Assembly (NCBI RefSeq): GCF_000807855.2
Contig: NZ_JRYR02000001.1
Span: forward strand, 2,779,285-2,843,284
From: Flammeovirga pacifica
Lineage (GTDB): Bacteria > Bacteroidota > Bacteroidia > Cytophagales > Flammeovirgaceae
Direction: 5' to 3'
Length of the DNA: 64,000 bases
Each line of letters begins with the position of its first letter. Within the stretch, counting starts at the first letter, position 1. The notes beneath the pieces are model-generated. The model was not told the DNA's origin and did not search any database. It saw nothing but the letters and a program-made list of their open reading frames with translations. The translations under genes were made by a program, and so were the position numbers. This document shows, piece after piece, positions 19,137 through 29,324 of this stretch.

Positions 19137-20312
19137 ATGACATCTAATTTCTTTAGAGCCGTTTTAAAACTTATTTCACTGGTTTTAATAACAAATGTTT
19201 TGATTAGCTGTGGTGGAGAACAACAGCAAAAAGCTACACTCCCCCAAGTCGAAATCCCTGTTACTGAAGTTACAGTGCAAGACGTTCCCATTACAAAAGA
19301 TTTCGTAGGTCAAGTTTACGGAACAAAAGACATCCCGATCAGATCAAGAGTTGAAGGATATCTTGAAGGTATTCACTTCAAAGAAGGTAGCAAAGTAAGG
19401 AAAGGACAAATGCTATATACAGTAGATCCTCAATCTTATTCTGCTGAAGTAGCCATGCTAAAAAGTAAACTTGCAGAGGCAGAAGTGACCTTAATTAGAG
19501 CAAAAAATGATTTAGCTAGAATTAAACCTCTAGCTGAAAAAAATGCAGTCTCTAAATCTGATTTAGATGCTGCCCAAGCTGAAAAAGATGCTGCTGAATC
19601 TATGGTTGCTGCAGCAAAAGCGAATTTAAGAATGTCTCAAATTGAATTGGGATACACTCAAATTAAATCTCCTATCTCAGGTATTATTGGTAGAACTGAA
19701 GCTAAAGTTGGTGAATTTGTTGGTAGAGACCCTAACCCAGTTATCCTAAATACAGTATCAAGAATTGATTCTATAAATGTTCGTTTTTATATCAATGAAA
19801 ATGACTACTTAAGGTTAGCAAGGTACTCAATCAATAACCCTAAAGAAGAAAGTTCAGATGACGAAAAAGTAGATAAGTTAGACTTAATCTTCTCTGATAA
19901 TACCATTTACAATCATAAAGGTCATTACGATTTCTTAGATAGAAATGTAGACTCTAATACTGGTGCTATCCTTATTCAAGCTACCTTCCCTAATAATGAA
20001 GGGTTAATTAGACCAGGTCAATTTGCAAAAGTAAGATCAGTGATTGAAATCGTTTCTGACGGTGTTCTTGTTCCACAAAGAGCAGTAATAGAGTTCCAAG
20101 GTAGATACTCTGTTTTTGTTGTTGATAAAGAAGGAAAAGTATCTCAAAGAGCCATCAAGTTAGCTAGACACACTTACAAAGATTATTATTTAGTAAATGA
20201 GGGTCTAAAAAAAGGAGAAAAAATTGTACTTGAAGGACTTCAAAAAGTTCGTGAAGGGCAAACTATCAAATTTAAAGTAGTTCAATTCGAATCACAGTAC
20301 GAAGGAGTGTAA
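19137..20312 (+). CDS. RND efflux periplasmic adaptor (membrane fusion) lipoprotein
   Basis: A 391-residue AcrA/MexA-type adaptor linking the inner-membrane pump to the outer-membrane channel. From ATG 19137 it has a lipoprotein signal with lipobox LISC, followed by the barrel-sandwich lipoyl halves (VEGYLEGIHFKEGSKVRKGQMLYTVDP and YTQIKSPISGIIGRTEAKVGEFVG), a helical hairpin between them rich in Ala/Lys/Asp, and the beta-barrel and membrane-proximal domains (LIRPGQFAKVRS, VLVPQRAV). A reading frame open from TTG 19041 has no signal peptide at its start and is rejected. The stop overlaps the pump's start (TAATG). It is the first gene of a three-gene efflux operon. Confidence 0.94.
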   Translation: MTSNFFRAVLKLISLVLITNVLISCGGEQQQKATLPQVEIPVTEVTVQDVPITKDFVGQVYGTKDIPIRSRVEGYLEGIHFKEGSKVRKGQMLYTVDPQSYSAEVAMLKSKLAEAEVTLIRAKNDLARIKPLAEKNAVSKSDLDAAQAEKDAAESMVAAAKANLRMSQIELGYTQIKSPISGIIGRTEAKVGEFVGRDPNPVILNTVSRIDSINVRFYINENDYLRLARYSINNPKEESSDDEKVDKLDLIFSDNTIYNHKGHYDFLDRNVDSNTGAILIQATFPNNEGLIRPGQFAKVRSVIEIVSDGVLVPQRAVIEFQGRYSVFVVDKEGKVSQRAIKLARHTYKDYYLVNEGLKKGEKIVLEGLQKVREGQTIKFKVVQFESQYEGV

Positions 20313-23300
20313 TGAGTAAAGAACAAATCAAATCAAACTTTTTTGTTAGGCGCCCTATCGTTGCCATGGTAATTGCAATTATCATGACCATCGTAGGTGG
20401 TGTTTCGATTTTAGGACTTCCTATCGAACAGTATCCTAACCTTACTCCTCCAATTGTAAAAATTTCTGCAACATATACAGGAGCGAGTGCATTAAACGTA
20501 GAGCAATCTGTTGCTACACCTCTTGAACAAGAGATTAATGGTGTAGAAAACATGATCTATATGAAGTCTATCAACTCTAATGATGGTACACTTCAAATTC
20601 AAACATCTTTTGAAATCGGAACTGATCCAGATATGAGTACAGTATTTACACAAAACCGTGTAGCTACTGCCACTCCTAAACTTCCAGATGCCGTAAAAAG
20701 AACAGGTGTTAAAACTGAAAAATCACTTCCAAACATTCTAATGTTGATCACATTAACCTCTCCTGATGGTAGATATGATCAAAACTTCTTAGGTAACTAC
20801 TCTTTAATTAACGTTAAAGATGTACTAGCAAGAACTAAAGGTATTGGTAGTGTTCAAGTATTAGGTACTTCAGATTATTCGATGCGTATTTGGGTTAAAC
20901 CAGATCGATTAGCTAAACTAAATCTAACAATTCCTGAAATTACTACTGCAGTAAACAATCAAAACGTTATTGTTCCTGGTGGTAAATTTGGTGCTGAACC
21001 TGCCCCAAAAGGAACAGAGTTTACTTATACTGTACTTCTTCCAGATCGTTTACAATCTGAAGAAGAATTTGGTAACATTGTCGTTAGAACGAATAAAGAT
21101 GGTAGCCAGGTATTATTAAGTGATGTAGCAAGAATCGAATTAGGTGTTGAAACTTACTCAGCATTTACTCGATTAAATGGCGATAACTGTGCTGTAATTG
21201 CGATCTATCAAGCTCCAGGATCAAATGCCGTAGCTTTGGCAGAAGAAATGATCTCAAAAATGGATGCCCTTAAGGAAGATTTCCCTAATGGTATTGATTA
21301 CGAAGTATCATTAGATTCAACTAAACCAATTACTGCTGGTATCAATGAAATTATCGAAACACTATTTATAGCATTATTACTAGTTGTATTCGTTGTATAC
21401 ATATTCATTCAAGATTGGAGAGCTACTTTAGTTCCTACTTTGGCCATTCCTGTGTCATTAGTAGCTGCATTTATGCTTTTCCCTCTACTTGGATTTACTA
21501 TTAACGTATTATCACTTCTCGGTCTCGTACTCGCCATTGGTATTGTAGTGGATGACGCTATTGTAGTAGTGGATGCTGTTCAGGTTTATCTAGAAGAAGG
21601 ATATAGTCCAAAAGACGCTACTAATAAAGCCATGGGTGAAGTTACAGCCCCGGTAATTGCAACAACTTTAGTACTTGTAGCGGTATTTATTCCTGTAGCT
21701 GCAATGGCAGGTATTACAGGTCGATTATATCAACAATTTGCGATTACAGTTGCGGTATCGGTATGTTTTTCTTCATTGAACGCCTTAACACTATCACCTG
21801 CACTTTGTGGATTAATTCTAAGAAAGTCTGAACCTATCGGTGGACCTCTTGGAGCATTCTTCAACGCTTTTAATAACGTTTTTGATCGATCGACAAAATC
21901 ATACTTAAGTGTCACAAAAATAGCTACTCGTAAAATATTAATGAGTTCAGCATTTATTGGTGTCACACTTTTAGCAGCTGGATGGTTAGGTGTAAAAGTA
22001 CCTGTAGGCTTTATTCCTGAAGAGGATCAAGGTTATATTTATATCAATGCTCAATTACCTGTAGCCTCTTCGTTACAAAGAACCAATGATCTTGCTTTTA
22101 AGATCGAAAAAATTGTTTCTCAAGTACCAGAAATTGATATGAACACTACTGTAGCAGGTTATTCACTTCTATCAAGTAGTATGTCTACTAACTCTGCCTT
22201 CTTCTTTGTTACATTAAAAGATTGGGGAGAAAGAGAGTTAACAGCAAAACAAGTAGTCAATAAATTAAATTACTTATTTGCTACTCAGATTAACGAAGCA
22301 AAAATATTTGCCTTTGGACCTCCAGCCATTCCTGGTTTGGGTAACGGTTCTGGTTTTAGTATTATGATTCAGGATAAAGGAGGTAATACCCCAGAATATC
22401 TTGCTAATTATACCAACGAATTTATTAAAGCTGCCACTGCAAGACCTGAAATCGGCATGGCCTTTACTACTTTCGAATCTAGTGTACCTCAACGTTTTAT
22501 TGATATTAATAAAGATAAGATCTTAAAACTAGGGGTCAACTTAAATGATGTATATACTACGTTTGCCGCTTTCCTTGGTGGTTCATATATCAATGACTTT
22601 AACAGATTTGGTCGTTTATATAGAGCCTATGTACAAGCTGAACCTGAATACAGGAACAATGAAAAGCAACTAGATATGTTCTATGTGAAATCTAGTAATG
22701 GTTCTAAAGTTCCTTTATCTACATTAGTAAATGTGGAGAAAATAAGTGGACCAGAATTCACCAACAGATTTAACTTATTACGTTCTGTAGAAGTAACAGG
22801 ATCTCCAGGAAAAGGATTCAGTTCAGGGCAAGCAATGGATGCATTAGAAGAAGTCGCTAAAGAAGTACTTCCTGATAACATGACTTTCTCTTGGAATGGT
22901 ATGTCTTACCAAGAGAAAAAATCTTCGGGGTCAGTATTTATAATCTTTGCTTTCTCTTTACTATTTGTATTCTTAATTCTTGCTGCTCAGTACGAATCAT
23001 GGTCTATGCCTTTCAGTATTTTGTTAGGTACACCTTTCGCTATCTTTGGTGCATTCTTCCTTTTATGGGTAGCTAGATTCTTTAGTGAAAGTTATGAAAA
23101 CAACATATTTGCTCAGATTTCCTTAGTAATGTTGATCGCCATGGCTGCAAAGAATGCCATCCTTATTGTTGAATTTGCGAAACTAAAATTTGATGAAGGA
23201 TTGTCGTTATTTGATGCAGCTTTAGAATCTGCAAAACTAAGATTTAGACCAATCCTAATGACTGCCTTCTCATTTATTCTTGGTGTTTTACCATTAGTAA

Positions 23301-23473
23301 TTGCTACAGGTTCCGGTGCAGAAGCTCGTAAAGTTATGGGTATGGCACTTCTTGGAGGTATGGGTATGGCTACTATTTTAGGTCTATTCCTTTATCCTAT
23401 GTTATTCGTTCTTGTAGGTAAAATTGCAGGTTACGAAAAAGACAGAGAAAAATCATCCACTTCTGAAGCATAG
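20312..23473 (+). CDS. RND multidrug efflux permease, HAE1 (AcrB-like) family
   Basis: A 1053-residue proton-driven inner-membrane pump. It has the N-terminal FFVRRPIVAMVIAIIM helix, the GFIPEEDQGY signature, 12 membrane helices in two groups of six around two large periplasmic loops, and the proton-relay residues Asp414-Asp415 (GIVVDDAIVVVD) and Lys947 (MAAKNAILIVEFAKL), matching AcrB Asp407/Asp408/Lys940. One detail differs: the usual Glu of VVVEN is Asp here. The sequence group (HAE1) exports organic compounds such as drugs, dyes and detergents rather than metals. Its start overlaps the adaptor stop, so the two are translationally coupled. Confidence 0.96.
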   Translation: MSKEQIKSNFFVRRPIVAMVIAIIMTIVGGVSILGLPIEQYPNLTPPIVKISATYTGASALNVEQSVATPLEQEINGVENMIYMKSINSNDGTLQIQTSFEIGTDPDMSTVFTQNRVATATPKLPDAVKRTGVKTEKSLPNILMLITLTSPDGRYDQNFLGNYSLINVKDVLARTKGIGSVQVLGTSDYSMRIWVKPDRLAKLNLTIPEITTAVNNQNVIVPGGKFGAEPAPKGTEFTYTVLLPDRLQSEEEFGNIVVRTNKDGSQVLLSDVARIELGVETYSAFTRLNGDNCAVIAIYQAPGSNAVALAEEMISKMDALKEDFPNGIDYEVSLDSTKPITAGINEIIETLFIALLLVVFVVYIFIQDWRATLVPTLAIPVSLVAAFMLFPLLGFTINVLSLLGLVLAIGIVVDDAIVVVDAVQVYLEEGYSPKDATNKAMGEVTAPVIATTLVLVAVFIPVAAMAGITGRLYQQFAITVAVSVCFSSLNALTLSPALCGLILRKSEPIGGPLGAFFNAFNNVFDRSTKSYLSVTKIATRKILMSSAFIGVTLLAAGWLGVKVPVGFIPEEDQGYIYINAQLPVASSLQRTNDLAFKIEKIVSQVPEIDMNTTVAGYSLLSSSMSTNSAFFFVTLKDWGERELTAKQVVNKLNYLFATQINEAKIFAFGPPAIPGLGNGSGFSIMIQDKGGNTPEYLANYTNEFIKAATARPEIGMAFTTFESSVPQRFIDINKDKILKLGVNLNDVYTTFAAFLGGSYINDFNRFGRLYRAYVQAEPEYRNNEKQLDMFYVKSSNGSKVPLSTLVNVEKISGPEFTNRFNLLRSVEVTGSPGKGFSSGQAMDALEEVAKEVLPDNMTFSWNGMSYQEKKSSGSVFIIFAFSLLFVFLILAAQYESWSMPFSILLGTPFAIFGAFFLLWVARFFSESYENNIFAQISLVMLIAMAAKNAILIVEFAKLKFDEGLSLFDAALESAKLRFRPILMTAFSFILGVLPLVIATGSGAEARKVMGMALLGGMGMATILGLFLYPMLFVLVGKIAGYEKDREKSSTSEA

Positions 23474-23477
23474 AATT

Positions 23478-24920
23478 ATGAAAGTAATAAGAAATATAAA
23501 TTTCAAACAAATCTTCATTCTCCTCTTTGCTTCTCAAGTAATGTGGAGTTGTAAAATGGGGGAAAATTACCAAGCCCCTGAAATTATTTCTCCTGCAGAT
23601 TATCGTTTCGGTACAGATACATTAGTAACTACTGAAACAGATACAATTGCATGGTGGGAAATCATAGAAGATCCTATCTTGGATTCTTTAATTGTTAAAG
23701 CACTCGTCAATAACCAAGATGTAGAAGTTGCATTACAAAGAATTCAAGAAGCAGAGAAACTGTACAGAATGCAAAAAGTTGAAACAAGACCTAGTTTATC
23801 ATATACTGGAAATGTAGGATATGGTAATTACAGTGGTTTTGTTAATCCTAACGGAGGAAATTTCACCTACTCTGGTGGTGCTCAATTAAATTGGGAAATT
23901 GACCTTTGGGGTAAAAACAGGAGACTATCTGAGGCTGCAATGGCTGATTATACAGGTACGATACATGGTTTAAGAGCTGTTCAACTATCCGTTATTGCAA
24001 AAGTTACTGAGGGATATGTGACACTTTTAGAGAATAAAGCTAGTTTAAAGGTTGCTGAAGAAACATTAGCTTCAAGAGATAGCTCTATTCTAATCATGAA
24101 TGATCGATATGAAATTGGTTATATTCCTGAAATTGATTTAAACCAAGCTCAAATTCAACAAGCAATTGCTGCTGCGTCTGTTCCAAAATACAAAAGAGGG
24201 ATCGCTTTATCAGAAAATGCTTTATCATTATTAATTGGTGAAAATCCTAGAGCTTTTATCACTGATCTGAATTTAGACCAGCAAAAGCGTCCTCCAATTA
24301 TTCCTGCGGGTATTCCTTCTGATCTTTTAAAAAGAAGACCAGACCTGTTAAGAGCTGAAAACGCTATTATATCACAAAATGCAAAAGTAGGTTCTGCTAT
24401 TGCACAACGTTTCCCTACAATTAGTTTAACTGGATTTGGGGGTGTTGCTACAGATGTATTAAGTGGTACTAATGCTGCTGTTGGTGCTTGGAACATTGGT
24501 GCAGGTATTGTTGGTCCACTTTTCCAATGGGGTAAGAATAAAAGACGTGTTGAGGTTGAAAAAGCTAGATTAGAGGCTTCTATTGCTGAGTACGAACGTA
24601 GTGTTATCATTGCTTTCAAAGAAGTTGAAGATGCTTTAGCGTCAGTTCAATTCTATAGAGAAGAATTAATTGCTAGAGAGATGCACGTGAAAGCTGCAGT
24701 AAATGCTGAGCGTTTATCAAAAGAACGTTATGACAGAGGTGTAACAAGTTACTTAGAATACTTGGAGCAACAACGTCAAGCTTTTGAAGCTGAACTTAAT
24801 CTTATCAACTTGAAAAGTAAAATTCTAGTTTCTTATGTTCAACTTTATAAATCACTTGGTGGTGGTTGGATCACAAGAGAAGAGAAAGAACAAGCAGAGC
24901 AAGAACAAAGTCAAAACTAA
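23478..24920 (+). CDS. Outer-membrane channel lipoprotein of the RND efflux operon (NodT/OprM type)
   Basis: A 480-residue TolC-like trimeric channel. Starting at ATG 23478, 4 nt after the pump's stop, it has a lipoprotein signal (lipobox VMWSC), then CKMGENYQAPEI, the typical OprM/NodT mature start. The two OEP repeats are present, with the family motifs IPAGIPSDLLKRRPDLLRAENA and a second-repeat GPLFQWGKNKRRVE. Longer frames from 23424 overlap the pump and lack a signal peptide. It closes the operon, and a strong terminator follows 35 nt later. Confidence 0.95.
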   Translation: MKVIRNINFKQIFILLFASQVMWSCKMGENYQAPEIISPADYRFGTDTLVTTETDTIAWWEIIEDPILDSLIVKALVNNQDVEVALQRIQEAEKLYRMQKVETRPSLSYTGNVGYGNYSGFVNPNGGNFTYSGGAQLNWEIDLWGKNRRLSEAAMADYTGTIHGLRAVQLSVIAKVTEGYVTLLENKASLKVAEETLASRDSSILIMNDRYEIGYIPEIDLNQAQIQQAIAAASVPKYKRGIALSENALSLLIGENPRAFITDLNLDQQKRPPIIPAGIPSDLLKRRPDLLRAENAIISQNAKVGSAIAQRFPTISLTGFGGVATDVLSGTNAAVGAWNIGAGIVGPLFQWGKNKRRVEVEKARLEASIAEYERSVIIAFKEVEDALASVQFYREELIAREMHVKAAVNAERLSKERYDRGVTSYLEYLEQQRQAFEAELNLINLKSKILVSYVQLYKSLGGGWITREEKEQAEQEQSQN

Positions 24921-24954
24921 TAAAGTTACACTTTATTCCATTTGATGAACATAT

Positions 24955-24994
24955 AAAAAACGGCTAACCTTAATTTAAAGGTTAGCCGTTTTTT
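24955..24994. terminator. Bidirectional terminator of the RND operon
   Basis: A 17-bp perfect stem (left arm 24955-24971, right arm 24978-24994, core cggctaacctt) with A- and T-tracts lies between convergent genes. Confidence 0.93.
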
Positions 24995-25034
24995 CTTGAT
25001 TTTATACCGCCTTGCGATCTAACAATTCAACCAC

Positions 25035-26108
25035 TTACTTTACTACATTTGCCTTTACAGAAATAATAGTAACAGGATCAGTTGGATCATTGGTAAATAA
25101 AGTAAATGATCTTATTTCTTTACCTGTTCTTGCCGTTTCTAAAAATCGTAAATTAATGTTTGATGATTCTAAAGGTTGGATATCTTCATCTTCAACACTC
25201 AATAACTCTAGACCATGATTGGCTTCAACTTTCAATATTTTGAGAGGTATTTCACCTGTATTCATTACCGAAAGAGATATTATTTTAAGACCGTCATTTT
25301 TGACATTTCCTAAATTGATGTATGTGCTTGACAGGTTCATTTTAGGTTTTGGACCATCCCCTTGAGACTCCGGATAATGAATTGATGCTGAAACAATAAA
25401 TTCACTTGTCACCTCTTCTTTTGTTCCTTTTGACAACAATAAATTGATCGTATCTTGAGCATATCCAAATTCTATTCTATCCTCTGGCTTAATAAATAAC
25501 TCAAAAGATCCTTCCGATTTAGGTTTTACACTATATCTAGTACTATCGATTAATATACCTAAGTGATCAGGAAGTAAAGATGGTTTTTCAAAAAATAAAG
25601 TATCCTCAGTATCATTATAAAAGTAGACTGTTTTTGAGGTAATACCTTGTGCCGTTAAGTTGCCAAAACTTACTTTTTTATGTCCCCAACGAATTCCTCC
25701 ATTTTCATAAGGATAAAGTTGCTTCGCAGATAATTTATATGGTCGAATAAACCCAGCCAACTTCACTGTCTGTGTTATTTTTCTGCTTTTAAATTTGATC
25801 GTCACTTCTTTAGAAAACGGTCCTGCTTTGTAGGGCATAAAAGAGATTTTTATTTCGCCTTTTTGACCCTTTTTTATCTCATTAGTCGGATAAGTTGGAA
25901 TCAAACATCCACAGTCAGTGATGACCGTATCTATCTGTATACTTGAAGCTCCATCCACTTTAAAGGGAAACGTATGCTCTATTGTATCTTCTGTGTATGA
26001 AAGCTTACCAAGAAAAACACTATCCGCATCAAAATGTATGTATTGAGCATTAGATGATAGGGTTAATCCACAGATTAAAAGTAAGGTAACAAATAAGTTC
26101 TTTATCAT
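25035..26108 (-). CDS. Secreted DUF1573-repeat protein
   Basis: 357 residues from ATG 26108, giving the signal peptide MIKNLFVTLLLICGLTLSSN-AQ; a longer frame from TTG 26123 adds five residues in front of it and is not preferred. The mature protein begins with a DUF1573 (ASH-like) immunoglobulin fold containing the hallmark ITDCGC-x-x-P-T-Y-P and KGQKGEIKISF motifs, followed by two or three further weaker Ig-like repeats (for example STYINLGNVKNDGLKI near residue 265). DUF1573 proteins are common exported Bacteroidota proteins of unknown function. It appears to be a single gene convergent with the efflux operon. Confidence 0.85.
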   Translation of the reverse strand: MIKNLFVTLLLICGLTLSSNAQYIHFDADSVFLGKLSYTEDTIEHTFPFKVDGASSIQIDTVITDCGCLIPTYPTNEIKKGQKGEIKISFMPYKAGPFSKEVTIKFKSRKITQTVKLAGFIRPYKLSAKQLYPYENGGIRWGHKKVSFGNLTAQGITSKTVYFYNDTEDTLFFEKPSLLPDHLGILIDSTRYSVKPKSEGSFELFIKPEDRIEFGYAQDTINLLLSKGTKEEVTSEFIVSASIHYPESQGDGPKPKMNLSSTYINLGNVKNDGLKIISLSVMNTGEIPLKILKVEANHGLELLSVEDEDIQPLESSNINLRFLETARTGKEIRSFTLFTNDPTDPVTIISVKANVVK

Positions 26109-26234
26109 ATTATGGGGAAACAAAGTCTAAGTATCAAATATAAGTCTTTAGGAAGAAGTGATGAAGTATTTATGTTTATTTTACGCAGTATTCATTAAAT
26201 CAATGATGAAACCTTAATTATCTCTAACACAAAA

Positions 26235-26268
26235 AAAGCATGATAATTCCGTAGAACTATCATGCTTT
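26235..26268 (-). terminator. Terminator of the small membrane protein gene
   Basis: An 11-bp perfect stem (aaagcatgata / tatcatgcttt) with a 12-nt loop carries a T-tract on the minus strand, 37 nt after the stop at 26305. Confidence 0.88.
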
Positions 26269-26304
26269 CTAATATTAATATTGATTGGAGATGTTTCTCT
26301 CCAA

Positions 26305-26568
26305 TTAACCTAAAATTTCAATTTTGATATAACTAATAAAAAACCAAACAGTCAAAGTCCATATACTTATTAAGAAGTAACTTTGTTTTTTTAGTTTACT
26401 ACTTTTTACCAAATAAAAAGTAGGTAACATCAAAATCACACCACCTAATAATTCAAGGATATGATACCCCCACTCTTTCACTTTAGGAATAATACCATTC
26501 TTTTCTAAAAGAATAATACTTACACCTATGATGTTTATTAGTATTAAATATATAAGTAAGAATCCCAT
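26305..26568 (-). CDS. Small membrane protein, DUF1294-like
   Basis: An 87-residue protein with three hydrophobic segments (about 2-20, 38-55 and 64-82) and the short polar loop KNGIIPKVKEWGYHILELLGG between the first two. The order 'loop with I-P, then L-x-x-L-G-G, then a second loop KSSKLKKQSYF, then a last helix' follows the layout of DUF1294 proteins, where the last loop usually reads HKT-K--F. The match is distant and the conserved His-Lys is missing, so the family call is tentative. It has its own terminator and lies between a GH31 enzyme and a DUF1573 protein, with no clear functional link. Confidence 0.6.
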   Translation of the reverse strand: MGFLLIYLILINIIGVSIILLEKNGIIPKVKEWGYHILELLGGVILMLPTFYLVKSSKLKKQSYFLISIWTLTVWFFISYIKIEILG

Positions 26569-26655
26569 AAAATCTAGTTGTTGATCTTACTGATATATAC
26601 CTAAACCGATAACTTATTGTTTTATATATACGTTTTTGTTTGGTTAATTTTTTTT

Positions 26656-26675
26656 AAAAGAGTCCCTACTCTTTT
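26656..26675. terminator. Possible terminator after the GH31 gene
   Basis: An 8-bp stem (aaaagagt / actctttt) with a 4-nt loop, just after the GH31 stop. The T-tract is longer on the plus strand than on the minus strand, so efficiency for the GH31 transcript is uncertain. Confidence 0.5.
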
Positions 26676-26685
26676 TTTCTAAAAT

Positions 26686-29139
26686 TTACTCTTTAGGCTT
26701 ACCATCTCTTATCAAGATACGCTTTTGTTCACCAGACCACTTCATTTTAATTTTTAAAATCTTAGTCGAAGCATCATAACCCATATCGCATTCTTCTGCA
26801 GGCATTTTTTTCTTATCAATTCCTACACTTTTAGGATATGTAGGAACATTATGTATTTCTAATGTGATATTTCTGTTGGATGGTGCTCTATCATAATCTC
26901 CTGATTTAGACAATGTGATATCTATCCCTTTTTTGGAGTAATTACATAAAACATCAATTAATTGATAATTCTTCTTTTCTATATTACCGAAAGTTTTCCC
27001 ATCATCAGCATACATTGTGATACTATGATTGTCTACATCTGCATCTCGCCAAATTTGAAAAGTCAAATCTTTACTATCATACTGCTCCGTACTTTGTAAT
27101 GCTTTTGTTGATAATGGAATAATACTTCCTGCCTTCACAAAAACGGGTAATTCATCTAAAGGTGCATCAATGGTAATTTTCTGTCCTCCATCATATTTTT
27201 TACCACTCCACAAGTGGTACCATCCTTCTCCTTCAGGTAAGTAAAGACTTCTTTCTCTAGCTCCTTTTTGTGTTATTGGTGCAACGAGATAATCATCTCC
27301 CCACATATAGGTTTCAGATTCATTTATCAGTTCTTTATTCCCTTCTTCTTCCATAAATAATGGACGTAAAAGAGGCATGCCTGTGGTGCTATTTTTATAA
27401 GCCAAAGTGTAATTATAAGGCAACATTTTATATCGGTACTCAATATATTTTTTGACAATATCAAATGCTTTTCCTTTATAATGAATCACTTCAGATGGAA
27501 TTTGTTCTTGAGCATGTGGACGGTAAACAGGTTGAAATACTCCATATTGAAGCCATCTGATATATAATTCCGTAACATCTTCCTGAGTATAATCCCAATT
27601 GACAAATCCACCCAAATCAGAGTGCATATAAGGAACACCACTCAATCCCATCGTCATACTAATCTGAGGTTGAGGAGTCAATCCGCCGAATGTTCTATTC
27701 ACATCTCCTGACCAAGGAATTAAACCATACCTTTGAGAACCAACATATCCTGAACGCATCAAAATAAATGGTCTCTCATTAGGAAAATCTTTACGATAAC
27801 CATCATATATTAATTTTGCCCATTGATGCCCGTAAATATTATGTACCTCATCTGCAGTGCCATTTACATGATGTAATTCCGTAGGATGTACTTCAGGCTC
27901 ACCAAGGTCTCCCCACCATCCAGCGACACCCTGATTATTCAATCCTTTATATATGCCCCAAAACCAATCTTGTGCTTCGGGCTTAAATACATCTACAAGC
28001 CCTGTTTCTCCAAAGAAAAATTCATATACATAAGGCTTTCCTAAATGATCTGTACCTAATACTTTATTGTCTTTTGCTTCGTCCCATTTCTTCGAAGTAG
28101 TTGTTATAAAAGGCTCTGTAATTAGAATTGTTTTTACCTCTTGATCTTTTAAAGTAGCAATCATTTTCTCTGGTTCCGGGAAATTAGGTTTATACCAATC
28201 CAATGTTCCCATATCACCTTTCACTTCTGGGCCAAACCAATATAAATCAAGAATAATCGCATCTACAGGTACTTCTTTTTCTCTAAATTGATGAATGGTT
28301 GAAAGTACTTCCTCTTGAGAATGATAGCCAAATCGAGAAGAAAAATTACCAAACATCCATAAAGGAGGTAACGGTTGTTTCCCTGTTAAGTCGGTAAAGT
28401 GATTCAACATTTCTGGATAATCTTTTCCCGCAACAATTACATATGCAGATCGACCTCCAATAGTTTCAAAAGACAGCTCATTTTCTTTTGTTTTTCCTAC
28501 ATCAATAAAGCCAATAGGAGCATTATCGTAGAGTAAGGCATATTTTTTTGATGAGATCATTAAAGGCATCCCAAAATTCATTTGAGGAGCAAATTCCTCA
28601 TTCGAATAAGCTGCCCTATTATAAAGTGGTAAGCGATACCCTTTTCTATCTAAAGGCAAAGCTCTTTCTCCTCCTCCATATAAAGCTTCTCCATCTTGGA
28701 TTTCAAACTTAAACCCTTTTAAAGTATCAGCATCAAAATAGCCTTCTGACTCTCTTAATAGAAGTTCTTTCTCTAAAAAATAAGAAATATGAAAAGGTGA
28801 CTTTGTGATTTCTGCTTGAATACCATCTTCTAATGAAAAATAGATCACATTATCCTTTTCTTTCACTTCAGGCATCAATTTACTTGGTGCTAAAACTACT
28901 GCTTCCGATAATGGAAGAGTTTTTACTCCTTTCGGATAAAACTGAGTTTCTAATATTTTAGGCTGAAACGGTCTAAGCATTACTTCCCCATCACTTACAT
29001 TAATGACTAAATTTTGGCCATCTAAATGATGCCCTTGATACTTTCTTTGGGCATTTGCAGGAGTAGAAAAGCATAAAATTAAAAAACAAAATAAGCTAAA
29101 ATAAGCTGGAAATAGATTTGTATATTTTATTCTAAACAT
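26686..29139 (-). CDS. Glycoside hydrolase family 31 (alpha-glucosidase/alpha-xylosidase type)
   Basis: An 817-residue exported retaining glycosidase. The signal peptide (1-30, ending ANAQ) is followed by an N-terminal beta-sandwich with GGGERALPLDRKG, then the (beta/alpha)8 barrel containing FSSRFGYHSQEEV. The nucleophile is Asp411 (WWGDLGEPE) and the acid/base is Asp479 (IPWSGDVNRTFGG). The usual C-terminal sandwiches are present, including a DUF5110-like region (TMYADDGKTFGN). GH31 enzymes remove alpha-linked glucose or xylose ends; the exact substrate cannot be read. There is no T9SS tail, so it is probably periplasmic. It stands alone, without a SusCD pair. Confidence 0.93.
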   Translation of the reverse strand: MFRIKYTNLFPAYFSLFCFLILCFSTPANAQRKYQGHHLDGQNLVINVSDGEVMLRPFQPKILETQFYPKGVKTLPLSEAVVLAPSKLMPEVKEKDNVIYFSLEDGIQAEITKSPFHISYFLEKELLLRESEGYFDADTLKGFKFEIQDGEALYGGGERALPLDRKGYRLPLYNRAAYSNEEFAPQMNFGMPLMISSKKYALLYDNAPIGFIDVGKTKENELSFETIGGRSAYVIVAGKDYPEMLNHFTDLTGKQPLPPLWMFGNFSSRFGYHSQEEVLSTIHQFREKEVPVDAIILDLYWFGPEVKGDMGTLDWYKPNFPEPEKMIATLKDQEVKTILITEPFITTTSKKWDEAKDNKVLGTDHLGKPYVYEFFFGETGLVDVFKPEAQDWFWGIYKGLNNQGVAGWWGDLGEPEVHPTELHHVNGTADEVHNIYGHQWAKLIYDGYRKDFPNERPFILMRSGYVGSQRYGLIPWSGDVNRTFGGLTPQPQISMTMGLSGVPYMHSDLGGFVNWDYTQEDVTELYIRWLQYGVFQPVYRPHAQEQIPSEVIHYKGKAFDIVKKYIEYRYKMLPYNYTLAYKNSTTGMPLLRPLFMEEEGNKELINESETYMWGDDYLVAPITQKGARERSLYLPEGEGWYHLWSGKKYDGGQKITIDAPLDELPVFVKAGSIIPLSTKALQSTEQYDSKDLTFQIWRDADVDNHSITMYADDGKTFGNIEKKNYQLIDVLCNYSKKGIDITLSKSGDYDRAPSNRNITLEIHNVPTYPKSVGIDKKKMPAEECDMGYDASTKILKIKMKWSGEQKRILIRDGKPKE

Positions 29140-29324
29140 TCATCAAGTACTTCTAGTGGAAATTATTCTCTATGAAATTTAATCAAAAAAAAGATAGATC
29201 TTGAGGTTGATAATATTTTTCCTTCAAAATAAATTCTACAATCAATAAAATCAGTATCATTTCAAAAGAAAATTTAGTAAATAGGCAATCCAAATTATCC
29301 TCATAACAATATTATTATTCAGCT

